This document shows, piece by piece, positions 8,974 through 17,855 of a DNA stretch of 64,000 nucleotides. Source of the stretch: JAUIAS01 sp030425395. GTDB lineage: Bacteria > Pseudomonadota > Alphaproteobacteria > Rhodobacterales > Rhodobacteraceae. The notes below the pieces were generated by a model. It was given only the letters and a program-made list of their open reading frames with translations. It was not told the origin of the DNA and made no database searches. Both the position numbers and the translations under genes were made by a program. The DNA is taken from assembly GCA_043553855.1 (NCBI GenBank), contig CP121336.1, forward strand, positions 558,001-622,000. Direction: 5' to 3'. The number at the start of each line of letters is the position of its first letter. Position 1 is the first letter of the stretch.

Positions 8974-9165
8974 TCAGGCCTCGGCGGCGAGATCGAGAGC
9001 CTCAAGCAAAACCGGGGTGTCCCCGATGTGGTTGGCAAGGATCAGGATGAGGCGGGCGTTGATCGCATCGCTTTCGGCTTTGGATTTTCCCTCGTGCGCC
9101 GCCAGAAGACGGGCATAGAAGTCGTCCGGCTGCGCGATATTGGGGTCCATGTTCAGGCTGGTCAT
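8974..9165 (-). CDS. DUF2783 family small protein
   Basis: This 63-residue protein has the DUF2783 pattern: PDDFYARLLAAHEG, then SKAESDAINARLILILANHIGD. A GAGGAG ribosome site precedes the ATG at 9165. It sits between the FAD monooxygenase (12 bases upstream) and the VOC gene. DUF2783 genes are, as I recall, regularly found beside FAD-dependent hydroxylases, so it may be an accessory subunit of the hydroxylase. Its role is unknown. Confidence 0.82.
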   Translation of the reverse strand: MTSLNMDPNIAQPDDFYARLLAAHEGKSKAESDAINARLILILANHIGDTPVLLEALDLAAEA

Positions 9166-9177
9166 GTGCGGCTCTCC

Positions 9178-10797
9178 TCAGGCGCGGGCAGTTGCGGTAT
9201 TGAGCGCGGCGCGCACCGCTGCGGGGTCGAAATGATCCCATCGGGCGGCAACGTGCTGATCGGGGCGCATCAGATATACGGCCGAAGGGCCATCCCCGAG
9301 ATAGCGATCCGCCAGTTCCGGATTTCCGACAGCCGACAGCGCCACACGCCGAACGGGAATGCCGTCTACATCCAGAAGTTCCGGCGCGTCGGCGTCGATT
9401 GTCAGCAACTGAAACTCTCCGCCCAGTTTCTCAAGCAGCCACGCCCCATCTACCGGTGCATCGACCATCGGCGCACCCACACGCGTGCGCGCAGGGCCAC
9501 CCGTCAGACGATCCGGGCCATTCAACGGCAACCCGTCATAGACGCAGGGCACGCTCAGACGTCCCGAATTGACCAGCGGGCGCGCGAAACGGGCCTTGCC
9601 TGCCAGCGTCAGCACCGCATCGCGGAAAATCTTGCTGATCTCGGATTTGGGCGTAATGAAATCGGTGGACCGGGTTGAATTGAGGATATTCTCATCCGCC
9701 CCATGCACCCGTTCCACAGAATAACTGTCAAGCAAGGCGTCGGGGGCCTGCCCCTTGATCACAAGCCCCAGTTTCCAACCAAGGTTGTCCACATCCTGCA
9801 TGCCAGAATTGGCCCCGCGTGCGCCAAAGGGTGATACCTGATGCGCCGCGTCTCCGGCAAAGAAAACCGGCCCGTGGCAAAAGCTGTCCATGCGCTTGCA
9901 CTGGAAGGTATAGATGGACGACCAGACCATGTCGTATTCAACACCGCCAAGAAAGGCATCCAGCCTGCGGCGGATGTTTTCTTCCTTCAGTTCGTGCTTG
10001 CGATCCACATCCCACCCGATCTGGAAATCCACGCGCCAGACGTCATCGGGCTGTTTGTGCAACAGCATGGAGGCCCCTTCGCCGTGGCTGGGTTCGAACC
10101 AGAACCAACGCTCGGTCGGAAATGACACATCCCACTTCAGCCGGATATCGGCGATCAGGAAACTGTCTTCAAAGACCTTGCCGGTGAAATCCTGCCCCAG
10201 CATGTCGCGCAGCGGGGAACTGGCCCCATCGCAAGCCACCAGCCAGTCGGCTTCGACCTGATAGGCACCGTCCGGCGTCATCACGTCCAGAACCACATGG
10301 TCGCCTTTAACCGCAACCGCATCAACGCGGTTCTTGCCACGCAACTGGATCGGGGCCCCCTCGGCCTGCAGGTGCCGCAGGCGGTCGATCATGTATTCTT
10401 CGAAATAGGGTTGCTGAAGATTGATAAAGGCGGGGTATTTGTGCCCCTGCTCGGGCAAAAGGTTGAATTCGAACACCTTGTCATCGCGGTGAAAGACCTT
10501 GCCGAGGTTCCACACGACGCCCTTGTCCAGCATCGGTTCGCCACATCCGTAGCGGTCCGCGATTTCAAGGCATCGCTTGGCGAAACAGATCGCACGGCTT
10601 CCCATACCGATGCCTTCGTGATCGTCGAGCACCAGAACCGGTATGCCCTGCTGGCCCAGATCCAGCGCAGTCGCCACGCCGATGGGACCGCCACCAACAA
10701 TCACGACCGGATGGCGCACCGCGTCAGGCAAATCCTGATCGGGTGATTTCTCATACGGGTAAATCTTGTTGGCCAGCGTGTATCTGTCGTCGAACAT
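9178..10797 (-). CDS. FAD-dependent aromatic hydroxylase (PheA/MhpA-type monooxygenase)
   Basis: This 539-residue class A flavin monooxygenase has the Rossmann motif VVIVGGGPIGVATALDLG (about residues 32-49), the DG motif LVACDGASSPLRDMLG and the second FAD motif PVFFAGDAAHQVSPFGARGANSG, followed by the C-terminal thioredoxin-like region usual in MhpA-like enzymes. The ATG at 10797 is chosen over an in-frame codon 7 residues upstream because it begins MFDDRYTLANKIYPY, a normal start for this family. The enzyme should hydroxylate an aromatic or phenolic acid using NAD(P)H and O2 in the cytosol. It is first in an operon with DUF2783 and VOC, behind two palindromic operator-like sites (10870-10913). 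Confidence 0.88.
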   Translation of the reverse strand: MFDDRYTLANKIYPYEKSPDQDLPDAVRHPVVIVGGGPIGVATALDLGQQGIPVLVLDDHEGIGMGSRAICFAKRCLEIADRYGCGEPMLDKGVVWNLGKVFHRDDKVFEFNLLPEQGHKYPAFINLQQPYFEEYMIDRLRHLQAEGAPIQLRGKNRVDAVAVKGDHVVLDVMTPDGAYQVEADWLVACDGASSPLRDMLGQDFTGKVFEDSFLIADIRLKWDVSFPTERWFWFEPSHGEGASMLLHKQPDDVWRVDFQIGWDVDRKHELKEENIRRRLDAFLGGVEYDMVWSSIYTFQCKRMDSFCHGPVFFAGDAAHQVSPFGARGANSGMQDVDNLGWKLGLVIKGQAPDALLDSYSVERVHGADENILNSTRSTDFITPKSEISKIFRDAVLTLAGKARFARPLVNSGRLSVPCVYDGLPLNGPDRLTGGPARTRVGAPMVDAPVDGAWLLEKLGGEFQLLTIDADAPELLDVDGIPVRRVALSAVGNPELADRYLGDGPSAVYLMRPDQHVAARWDHFDPAAVRAALNTATARA

Positions 10798-10869
10798 GGT
10801 GCTTGCTTTCCTCCCCAAGCTGACGGCCCGAGGGCCCGTTTGCGCGACGGCTCAAACTCCGGCCCGCCA

Positions 10870-10889
10870 TTAGTTGCGCACGCAACTAA
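10870..10889. promoter_or_regulatory. Operator-like palindrome 1 (MarR-type)
   Basis: TTAGTTGCGCACGCAACTAA has 9-bp arms TTAGTTGCG/CGCAACTAA around a CA centre, 73 bases upstream of the FAD monooxygenase start. The GTTGCG..CGCAAC core resembles operators of MarR-family regulators of aromatic-acid catabolism. No MarR gene is in the window. The regulator is inference. Confidence 0.65.
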
Positions 10890-10899
10890 GAGCCTTATC

Positions 10900-10913
10900 G
10901 TTGCGTGCGCAAC
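10900..10913. promoter_or_regulatory. Operator-like palindrome 2 (MarR-type)
   Basis: GTTGCGTGCGCAAC repeats the core of the site at 10870-10889, with the right arm extended to CGCAACTAA. The two sites are 29 bases apart centre to centre, close to three helical turns, which suits cooperative binding of two dimers between the FAD monooxygenase and the rightward ASST-like gene. Confidence 0.6.
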
Positions 10914-11126
10914 TAAAGTCAATCCTGTCGTGCCCTCACCCCCGGCCCCTGCGGCACCCTATCGCGCCCGCCCGGCCCGGAACCGGCCAGACAGCCCGCA
11001 CATCCGCGCGGGGTCGCGATGCTTGAAACCGCGGACGAAATAGGAAACCGTGGGCGGCAAGACTGCCAGTGCCACCAAAGCGAGCGCGCGACCTCAGGCA
11101 GAACAACAGGGACGGGGAAAACGGGA

Positions 11127-12401
11127 ATGTCAGACAAACGGTCTTCTGTGCCGATCGTGCCGGTCCTTTCAGGGGTGATCCTGCTGGCCGGGTTGTGTTT
11201 CGCGGTCGGGATGGGTGTCGCCCATTACCGGACCTTTCCCTATCCACAACTGCAGGAGGCCGTGCGGGTAGCGAAATCCCTGATCCGCCACGGCGAGATC
11301 ATTGGAGACGGGCGGCGCATGGTGCCGCCAGCGGGGGCCGCGCGCGATCTGGCCACGGTACATGATGCCCAATCGGCCATAGGCCGCGGGCATTACGCGA
11401 TTTTCGGCTGGGATAGCGGGCTGGGCACTTATTCGGTGCGGCTGCATGATGCAGCGGGCGGGCTGGCGCATGTCTGGCCAATTGACGAGATGTCTTTTTC
11501 CGACAGACCCGAACACCGCCAGAATGCGCCCCATGCGATGCTGGTGCTGGAAGACGGGTCCGTCGTGGTCAGCTTTGACTGGGTCGGCCTGATGGCGCGG
11601 GTCGATGCATGCGGCAACGCGGAATGGGTCAAGGAAGGGTTTTATCACCATTCCTTTTCGCGCGCCGCCGATGGCGGCATCTGGACGTGGTACGGAGAAA
11701 AGACCGGATACGGACAGATACAGGATATCGTGAAATTCGACCCTGAAACCGGGGACGTGGTCACACGACTGAGCTTTACGCAGGACGTCATCATGCGGTC
11801 GCCGGACTCTGCACTCGCGTTTTCGATGCACCCGGATTTCCCCTTTGTCGCGGACGAGGACGGGCCGGCCGATATTTTCCACCCCAACGATGTCGAAGAA
11901 CTGCTGCCCGAAATGGCGGCAGCATTTCCACAATTCGAGGCGGGCGATCTGGTCTTGTCCATCCGCGAGCTGGACATGATCGCTGTGATCTCGCCACAAG
12001 GGGAGATCAAATGGATCAAACAGGGGCCGTGGCTGAAACAGCATGACCCGGATTTTGAACCGGATGGGCGGATTTCGGTTTACAACAACTCCCGTCTGCG
12101 GCCGAGGTCGTCGATCATGGTCGTCGATCCCGTCACCGGTGCGGTGGAAAATGCCACCCAAGGATTGCAAGCGCCGTTCAAGAGCGCCTATCGGGGCAAG
12201 CATCAGCTTTTGCCCAATGGCAACCGGCTGATCACGATCCCCGAACAGGGGCAGGCGATTGAAATCACCCCGGACGGCGCGGTCGCGGTGGAATTCAACA
12301 ACGTTTCCGGTGATGCGCCGCAATTCAATGAAGATCTGGTAAACGCGCGCTGGGTGCCGGATGGGTTCTTTGATGCGATGCCCTCTTGCGGGGCGCGGTA
12401 G
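11127..12401 (+). CDS. Arylsulfotransferase (ASST)-like membrane-anchored beta-propeller protein
   Basis: This 424-residue protein has one N-terminal membrane helix (VLSGVILLAGLCFAVGMGVA, about residues 13-32) and then a repeat-rich, mostly beta region. Repeats contain patterns such as NAPHAMLVLEDGSVVVSFD, YHHSFSRAADGGIWTW and KHQLLPNGNRLITIPEQGQAIEITPDG, which match the ASST/PQQ-like propeller family. The ATG at 11127 is preceded by GGGAA and the membrane helix starts soon after; the upstream in-frame extension has no homology. The domain should be periplasmic. The gene lies 53 bases before the reductive dehalogenase in the same direction, so the two may be co-transcribed. Enzymatic activity is unproven. 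Confidence 0.7.
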   Translation: MSDKRSSVPIVPVLSGVILLAGLCFAVGMGVAHYRTFPYPQLQEAVRVAKSLIRHGEIIGDGRRMVPPAGAARDLATVHDAQSAIGRGHYAIFGWDSGLGTYSVRLHDAAGGLAHVWPIDEMSFSDRPEHRQNAPHAMLVLEDGSVVVSFDWVGLMARVDACGNAEWVKEGFYHHSFSRAADGGIWTWYGEKTGYGQIQDIVKFDPETGDVVTRLSFTQDVIMRSPDSALAFSMHPDFPFVADEDGPADIFHPNDVEELLPEMAAAFPQFEAGDLVLSIRELDMIAVISPQGEIKWIKQGPWLKQHDPDFEPDGRISVYNNSRLRPRSSIMVVDPVTGAVENATQGLQAPFKSAYRGKHQLLPNGNRLITIPEQGQAIEITPDGAVAVEFNNVSGDAPQFNEDLVNARWVPDGFFDAMPSCGAR

Positions 12402-12454
12402 CGCGGTCCGCAGGCATCACACACCCGGCGCATCCAGCAGAATGGACCAATGAC

Positions 12455-15400
12455 ATGGGGCTTCGCTTTTTCTCGACCAAGGACCGCCCGGTCCATATGG
12501 GGCCTTACCCGCTCGAACGACTGAAGCGTCTTTCGGAGATGCCCGATCTGGGCAAGGTTCCCGCCGCGCAACCGCTGGATTTCCGCGATCTGGAAACGCC
12601 GCATTCGCTGGTCAATGCGATGGGCGAATATCAGGCGATGATGGATGCGATCCGTGATGGCACGGTCAACCCGACACCCGCCACCGCGCCGACAGACCCC
12701 GACGAGCGGGCGCGTCACATGAAGGCATTCGGTTATTTTCAGGACAGTGCGATGATCGGGATTTGCCGGGTGCCACGGGCGGCGCTGCTGCGCGATCCCA
12801 ACCGCAATCCCGACATTGACCGCCTTGCCCATGACATCCGCACAAAGCAGACCAAGACGCTCGCCTCTGGCATTGATCAGATCATGGCCGCGCTGAAGGA
12901 GTCGATCGAGGCCCCCCTTGGACCAATTGACGACCACACCCATGCCATTGTCGTGCTGGTGGAACACCACCGCGACCCCAAAGACCACGAACCCGGCGCG
13001 GAGTGGATCATCGGCGCACAGCAACATCGCGCCGCCCTACTCGCTACGGAAACCGCCGTTATCCTTGCCGAATACCTGCACCTGCTTGGGTTTTCCGCGC
13101 GCGCGCATACGGCGACATCGTCGGATGTGGACGCCAACCGCTTGGCCGTGGCGGCCGGTCTGGCCAGCGTGGAGCGGGGACGCCTTTTTGCGCCTTTTAT
13201 CGGAGAAGGCTTTGGCCTCGCGGTTGTGACCACAACGATGGAGATGGCCACCGATGCGCCACTGGCACCTTGGGCGGCACAGCCCAATGACTTTGCCTGG
13301 TGGGTTGGCAAGGGCACCGCCAAAAGCGCGCTGAACCGCGATCCTTACGCCCGGCGGCGCTATGTGGACGGCGCGCACCCCTTTGAAAAGCTCAAGCGCG
13401 TGGACACGCCCACCACCTTTATCGACGAAGCCCGCGTCGCCCGCGTGCCCAAGCGCACCGATATGTTCGCCCGTGCCCAGTTCGGCGATCTGGGCAAACG
13501 CCAGCAAGACGCCGCATCGGGTGGCTGGTATGCCCGCAAGAGCGCCCATTCCTTTGCACAGCGCCGGATGTTGGGGGCGTTTGTTCTGCTGCAAGACGGC
13601 GAAAGCGCGCCTGTCGCGGACAAACCAACCGAGGCACAGCGCAACGCAGACAACGTCAAGGCCGCGAGCTATTTTCTGGGGGTGGATGCCGTGGGCATTT
13701 CGCGCTGCCCCGATTGGGCGTGGTATAGCCATGATGCGACCGGTGCACAGATCGACCCACCCCACCAAAACGCCATTTCGATGATTATCGACCAAGGCTA
13801 TGAGACGATGGAGGGGGCCTCGGGCGATGACTGGATTGCAGTGGCGCAATCCATGCGCGCTTATCTGCGGTTTTCGCTTCTGGGCGGCGTGATTGCCAAG
13901 CAGATCCGCAATCTGGGCTACAAGGCCAAGGCGCATTCGGTGATGGATGGCGAGGTTCTGCAACCGCCTTTGTTGTTGTTGTCAGGGCTGGGCGAGGTCA
14001 GCCGCATCGGCGAAGTGATCCTGAACCCTCTTTTGGGCCCGCGCCTGAAATCCGGGGCCGTGACGACGGATATGCCTCTGGCCCATGACAAACCGATTGA
14101 TTTCGGCCTGCAAAGCTTTTGCGAAGCGTGCAACAAATGCGCCCGCGAATGCCCGTCCGGCGCGATCACCGCCGGGCCCAAGCTGATGTTCAATGGCTAT
14201 GAAATCTGGAAATCTGACAGCCAGAAATGCACAACATACCGCATCACCACCGAAGGCGGTGCGATGTGCGGGCGCTGTATGAAAACCTGCCCGTGGAACC
14301 TTGAAGGGATCTTCAAGGAACGCCCCTTTCGCTGGGCCGCGATGAACCTGCCCAAGGCGGCGCCGGTGCTGGCGCGGTTGGACGACACGCTGGGCAATGG
14401 CGGCGTGAACGACGTCAAGAAGTGGTGGTGGGATCTGGAGTTGAAACCTGACGGGGGCTACAAGGCCCCCGCCGCCCCGATCAACCGCCGCGATATCGAC
14501 CCCGGCCTTGACCTCAAATATGAGGATCAGACCCTCGCCGTTTATCCGGCCAACCTCGCACCGTGGCCATGGCCCTATCCGTTCCCGATGGATCGCGAGG
14601 CGGGGATCAAGGCCTATCAGGAGATGATCACCGCTTCTGAATACAAGGCACGTCTGGCGCGCGGAGACACCGAGGGGCTGGCCCATGAGCGCCCCGATTT
14701 CACCGACGCCCCGGTAATCATGGCCCGTGTCAGCAAGGTCGAGCCAATGACACCCGAGGTCACGAAATACGAATTCACCGCATGGGACGGTGCCCCCCTG
14801 CCCGCGTGGACGGCGGGCGGACATCTGGATATCGTGATCACCCCCGATTTCCTGCGGCAATATTCCATGTCCGGCGATCCCGCTGACAGGTCAAGATACC
14901 AAATCGGCGTGCTGCGCGAAGATGACGGGCGCGGCGGTTCGCAAATGATGCACCGCATCTTTGACGAAGGGCGGCGGGTCTTCATTTCAAAACCCATCAA
15001 TCATTTCGAACTGGTCGAGGATGCGACCCGGACCTTTCTCATGGGAGGCGGGATCGGGATCACCCCGATGATTGCGTTTGCCCATCGCCTGCACGCCTTG
15101 GGCAAACCGTTCGAGTTGCACTATTCGGCCAGCACAGAGGATCGAGCGGGCTATGTCGAGGATCTGCGTGCAGCGCCTTGGGCCGATTGCGTAACTTTCC
15201 ATTTCTCGGATCAGGGCACCCGCGCCGATCTGGACAAGGTCTTGGCAGGCTATCGCGCGGGCTGGCATGTTTATACCTGTGGGCCGGATCGGTTCATGCA
15301 TGCCGTGGTGCAGGCGGCGGCGCGGCAGGGCTTTCCCGAAGACGCGCGGCATCTGGAGTATTTCTCGGTCCCCGAACAACCCGATTATGAGAACCACGCA

Positions 15401-15661
15401 TTTACCGTGACGCTGGCCCGGTCGGGCCGGGAACTATCGGTCAGCGCCGATCAGAGCCTGTCCGATGTGCTGACAGCCAACGGCATTCCAGTGGATGTGA
15501 AATGCTCTGACGGGATTTGTGGCGTGTGCAAATGCGGGCTGCTGGATGGTGAGGTTGAGCACCGCGATTTCGTCTTGTCCAACAAGCAGCGCGAAAGCGA
15601 GATCATCACCTGCCAGTCGCGCGCGGCACAGGCGGACGGTCATATCGTCATAGATTTGTAG
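12455..15661 (+). CDS. Self-sufficient cytosolic reductive dehalogenase (RdhA fused to FMN/2Fe-2S reductase)
   Basis: This 1068-residue protein combines a corrinoid reductive dehalogenase with its own electron-transfer chain. Residues about 60-330 and 370-540 form two related halves of the B12-binding region (GICRVP..., GISRCPDWAWYSHDA...). Two 4Fe-4S clusters follow: C556-x2-C559-x2-C562-x3-C566 (CEACNKCARECP) and C592-x12-C605-x2-C608-x3-C612 (CGRCMKTCPWN). Residues about 735-970 are a phthalate-dioxygenase-reductase-type FMN/NAD domain (RQYSMSG, GGGIGITPMIA), and C1017, C1022, C1025, C1053 bind a plant-type 2Fe-2S cluster (CSDGICGVCKC). There is no Tat signal, so the enzyme is cytosolic and catabolic, like NpRdhA and BhbA; such enzymes remove ortho-halogens from phenolics using NAD(P)H. 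Start 12455 matches the MxLRFFS N-terminus of this type. Confidence 0.92.
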   Translation: MGLRFFSTKDRPVHMGPYPLERLKRLSEMPDLGKVPAAQPLDFRDLETPHSLVNAMGEYQAMMDAIRDGTVNPTPATAPTDPDERARHMKAFGYFQDSAMIGICRVPRAALLRDPNRNPDIDRLAHDIRTKQTKTLASGIDQIMAALKESIEAPLGPIDDHTHAIVVLVEHHRDPKDHEPGAEWIIGAQQHRAALLATETAVILAEYLHLLGFSARAHTATSSDVDANRLAVAAGLASVERGRLFAPFIGEGFGLAVVTTTMEMATDAPLAPWAAQPNDFAWWVGKGTAKSALNRDPYARRRYVDGAHPFEKLKRVDTPTTFIDEARVARVPKRTDMFARAQFGDLGKRQQDAASGGWYARKSAHSFAQRRMLGAFVLLQDGESAPVADKPTEAQRNADNVKAASYFLGVDAVGISRCPDWAWYSHDATGAQIDPPHQNAISMIIDQGYETMEGASGDDWIAVAQSMRAYLRFSLLGGVIAKQIRNLGYKAKAHSVMDGEVLQPPLLLLSGLGEVSRIGEVILNPLLGPRLKSGAVTTDMPLAHDKPIDFGLQSFCEACNKCARECPSGAITAGPKLMFNGYEIWKSDSQKCTTYRITTEGGAMCGRCMKTCPWNLEGIFKERPFRWAAMNLPKAAPVLARLDDTLGNGGVNDVKKWWWDLELKPDGGYKAPAAPINRRDIDPGLDLKYEDQTLAVYPANLAPWPWPYPFPMDREAGIKAYQEMITASEYKARLARGDTEGLAHERPDFTDAPVIMARVSKVEPMTPEVTKYEFTAWDGAPLPAWTAGGHLDIVITPDFLRQYSMSGDPADRSRYQIGVLREDDGRGGSQMMHRIFDEGRRVFISKPINHFELVEDATRTFLMGGGIGITPMIAFAHRLHALGKPFELHYSASTEDRAGYVEDLRAAPWADCVTFHFSDQGTRADLDKVLAGYRAGWHVYTCGPDRFMHAVVQAAARQGFPEDARHLEYFSVPEQPDYENHAFTVTLARSGRELSVSADQSLSDVLTANGIPVDVKCSDGICGVCKCGLLDGEVEHRDFVLSNKQRESEIITCQSRAAQADGHIVIDL

Positions 15662-15671
15662 GACGCGCCGC

Positions 15672-16190
15672 TCAGAGCGTCTTTTCGAGAATGACCAGTT
15701 GCCGCGCGACGTCCGGAGCCTGAACGCTGGCCGGGTCAAAGGGGGCATCCACAAAGCCCATCGCCCGATACATGGCGATCGCATCGACAAGGGCCGCGCT
15801 GGTATCCAGATAAAGCGCGTGACACCCAAGGATGCGGGCCTCATCGGTCAGGGCAGCCATCAACTTGTGCGCGATACCTTGTCGGCGCGCTTTGGGCGAA
15901 ACATACAGGCGCTTGATCTCTGCCTTGCCATTAGCAAGCCGCCTGAGCAGCACCATCCCCAGCAAGGCACCACCATCCCCGCGCGCGACGATAAAACGCC
16001 CGTCCTGTCCGAAGTGTTCGTGGATATGATCCAAAGTCTGGGCAAGCTGATCTTCGGCCGAGATATGCTGCCCCGTCACTTCTGCATGTTTTGCTGCGGC
16101 AAAGGCGAGATATTCGCGCTGCATGTCAATCCAGCCGGGAGCTTGGGACAGGTCGTTCAGAATTTCGATTGTCGGCTCAAGTCTGGTCAT
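15672..16190 (-). CDS. GNAT-family N-acetyltransferase
   Basis: This 172-residue acetyltransferase has the acetyl-CoA motif KRLYVSPKARRQGIAHKLM (motif A, R/Q-x-x-G-x-A), then ALYLDTSAALVDAIAMYRAMGF (motif B). The ATG at 16190 is chosen because AAGGA lies 5-6 bases before it; a second ATG two codons upstream (16196) overlaps that site. The substrate is unknown. The stop is convergent with the reductive dehalogenase, 10 bases apart. Confidence 0.85.
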   Translation of the reverse strand: MTRLEPTIEILNDLSQAPGWIDMQREYLAFAAAKHAEVTGQHISAEDQLAQTLDHIHEHFGQDGRFIVARGDGGALLGMVLLRRLANGKAEIKRLYVSPKARRQGIAHKLMAALTDEARILGCHALYLDTSAALVDAIAMYRAMGFVDAPFDPASVQAPDVARQLVILEKTL

Positions 16191-16200
16191 CCTCATCCTT

Positions 16201-16629
16201 TCACGGCCGCGCGGCGGCTTTGTCGCGGTGATATGTCAGCGCCATTGCGGCCATCTGTTGAAACGCTGCCTCCGGCATCGGGCCTGCGACGGGAAGGCAA
16301 ACGGCGCGGTTGCCCTCATAGGCAAATCCATCCGGGAACCGGTCGCGGAATCTGTCCACGAGGGTCGTCTGACAATGCACGAGCAGGCGGCAGACATCCG
16401 GGGTCGCCTGTGACCAAGACAGACGCAGCGTCGTCCCCGCCCGACGTGCGGGCAGGAAAGCCATTTGGCCCCATTTCAGCGTTTCGGTAAGAGGTCCGGT
16501 GTCGGTTGCCCGACCCGCCGCATGGATCAGCGCACGCAAACGCAATAGCCGCGCTCGGGGTTGCTCCGACATGACCTCAAGGATCGACAAGAACGCGCGC
16601 GGTGCCGCTGTTTCAGCTTCTGACGTCAT
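16201..16629 (-). CDS. DUF1801 family protein
   Basis: This 142-residue protein has the DUF1801/YdhG-like pattern: RLLRLRALIHAAGRATDTGPLTETLKWGQMAFL near the N-terminus and CRLLVHCQTTLVDRFRDRFPDG in the centre. A clear AAGGAGG site precedes the ATG at 16629. It lies between a GNAT gene (10 bases) and a DUF924 gene (40 bases) on the same strand. The biochemical role of DUF1801 is not established. Confidence 0.8.
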   Translation of the reverse strand: MTSEAETAAPRAFLSILEVMSEQPRARLLRLRALIHAAGRATDTGPLTETLKWGQMAFLPARRAGTTLRLSWSQATPDVCRLLVHCQTTLVDRFRDRFPDGFAYEGNRAVCLPVAGPMPEAAFQQMAAMALTYHRDKAAARP

Positions 16630-16669
16630 GTGGCCTCCTTTGCCCCGGAAAGGTTCAGGGCGCACCAAA

Positions 16670-17317
16670 TCAGGACGCGGGTTTGCTTTTCACATGGGGG
16701 AAATCGCCGGTTTCGATATAGGCCAGTTCCTGCGGGGTCGAGACACGTCCATAGATCGGGTTGCGGTGGGGATGACGCCCAAAGCGTTCGATGACATCGC
16801 GCACGCTTTGATGCTGGGCGCGCAATTGATCGCCAAGAGGGGCCAGAGCCGGCGGCAGATCGGCGATGATCTCTTCGGTGACACGGTCGATCACATCGAA
16901 GCGCGCCAGATGATCCGGCCCTTCGCAATGGCTCAGCGCGATGACATAGAACAACCGCTCCCACGGCTGAAGGGCTGTGAAATGGCCATTTTCGATCCCC
17001 TCAAGCGCGACAAGGTTCGCCTTGATATCTTGGGCATAGGCCCCCGGCGTGCCACGCCAAAGCGAGCGGGGAAACTGATCCAATGCCAGCAGCAGCGCCA
17101 GCCGCCCGCGCGGCGTCTGTGCCCAGCTATCCAGCAGACCCTGCGCGGCGGCGGTGGTCAAATCGGCAAAATGTTCGCAGATATGCGCATCGACGCCACC
17201 CTGCATCCGGTGGAAAATCCATTCGCCGAATGCTTCACTGCTTTGCCAGAAACCGGTATCGGGAAACCAGAAATCCAACACATCCTTGGGATCAAAGGCC
17301 AAATTTTCTGTGGTCAT
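16670..17317 (-). CDS. DUF924 family protein
   Basis: This 215-residue helical protein has the DUF924 signatures VLDFWFPDTGFW at the start, LLLALDQFPRSLWRGTPGAYAQD in the middle and RFGRHPHRNPIYGRVSTPQELAYIE at the end. The ATG at 17317 is chosen because family members begin just before the DFWF motif; the frame continues upstream without homology. DUF924 proteins resemble TPR-like folds and have no assigned function. It is divergent from the thioesterase at 17450. Confidence 0.85.
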   Translation of the reverse strand: MTTENLAFDPKDVLDFWFPDTGFWQSSEAFGEWIFHRMQGGVDAHICEHFADLTTAAAQGLLDSWAQTPRGRLALLLALDQFPRSLWRGTPGAYAQDIKANLVALEGIENGHFTALQPWERLFYVIALSHCEGPDHLARFDVIDRVTEEIIADLPPALAPLGDQLRAQHQSVRDVIERFGRHPHRNPIYGRVSTPQELAYIETGDFPHVKSKPAS

Positions 17318-17449
17318 GGTGCCCCCTTTTGCCCAAGCCTGCCAATTGGCAACGCGGCGCGCAACACATTTCGCCCGGCGCGGGGAAAAGCCCGATACCC
17401 GCGAGCGAGGGTGCTTGCCTCTGGCGGCGATCCGCGCCACTGTCGCCGT

Positions 17450-17854
17450 ATGACACCAGCCGATCTTGATACCATCCTCGCCGAGAATTTCGCCCCTTGG
17501 GTCATTTCTCTTGATATCGCGACCGTTTCGGTCGGCGATGGCACGGCAACCTTCCGCATGCCTCTGACATCGGACCTCGCCCGCGTGGGGGGGATTGTAT
17601 CCGGTCAGGCGCTGGCCGCACTGGCCGATACGTGCATGGTGCTGGCCGCCATTGCCAACGCGGGCAAGATGATCCCCTTTGCCACCACCAATCTGGACAC
17701 ACAGTTCCTGCGGCCCGGCGTGGGCGAAGCGATCCTGTGCACCGCGTCAGTGGTTCGGGCGGGACGCGCGATGGTGTTCATGCGCGCCGAAATGACGGAA
17801 GAGGCATCCGGCAAGACAGTGGCAACCGCAAACGCCACCTTTTTCGCGCCCTGA
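17450..17854 (+). CDS. PaaI-family hotdog thioesterase
   Basis: This 134-residue single hotdog domain has GGIVSGQALAALADTCMVLA, which is the PaaI-type catalytic helix with Asp in ALADT, and PFATTNLDTQFLRPGVGE on the following strands. It should hydrolyse an acyl-CoA in the cytosol. The preceding base context has no strong ribosome site, but the ATG matches the domain boundary. The stop is one base from the start of the lipoprotein gene at 17856, so the two are probably co-translated. Confidence 0.85.
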   Translation: MTPADLDTILAENFAPWVISLDIATVSVGDGTATFRMPLTSDLARVGGIVSGQALAALADTCMVLAAIANAGKMIPFATTNLDTQFLRPGVGEAILCTASVVRAGRAMVFMRAEMTEEASGKTVATANATFFAP

Positions 17855-17855
17855 G

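Noticed and set aside
13037..13963. Long minus-strand frame inside the dehalogenase gene
   Set aside because: It lies within a strongly supported coding region, has no known domain and reads as a high-GC shadow.
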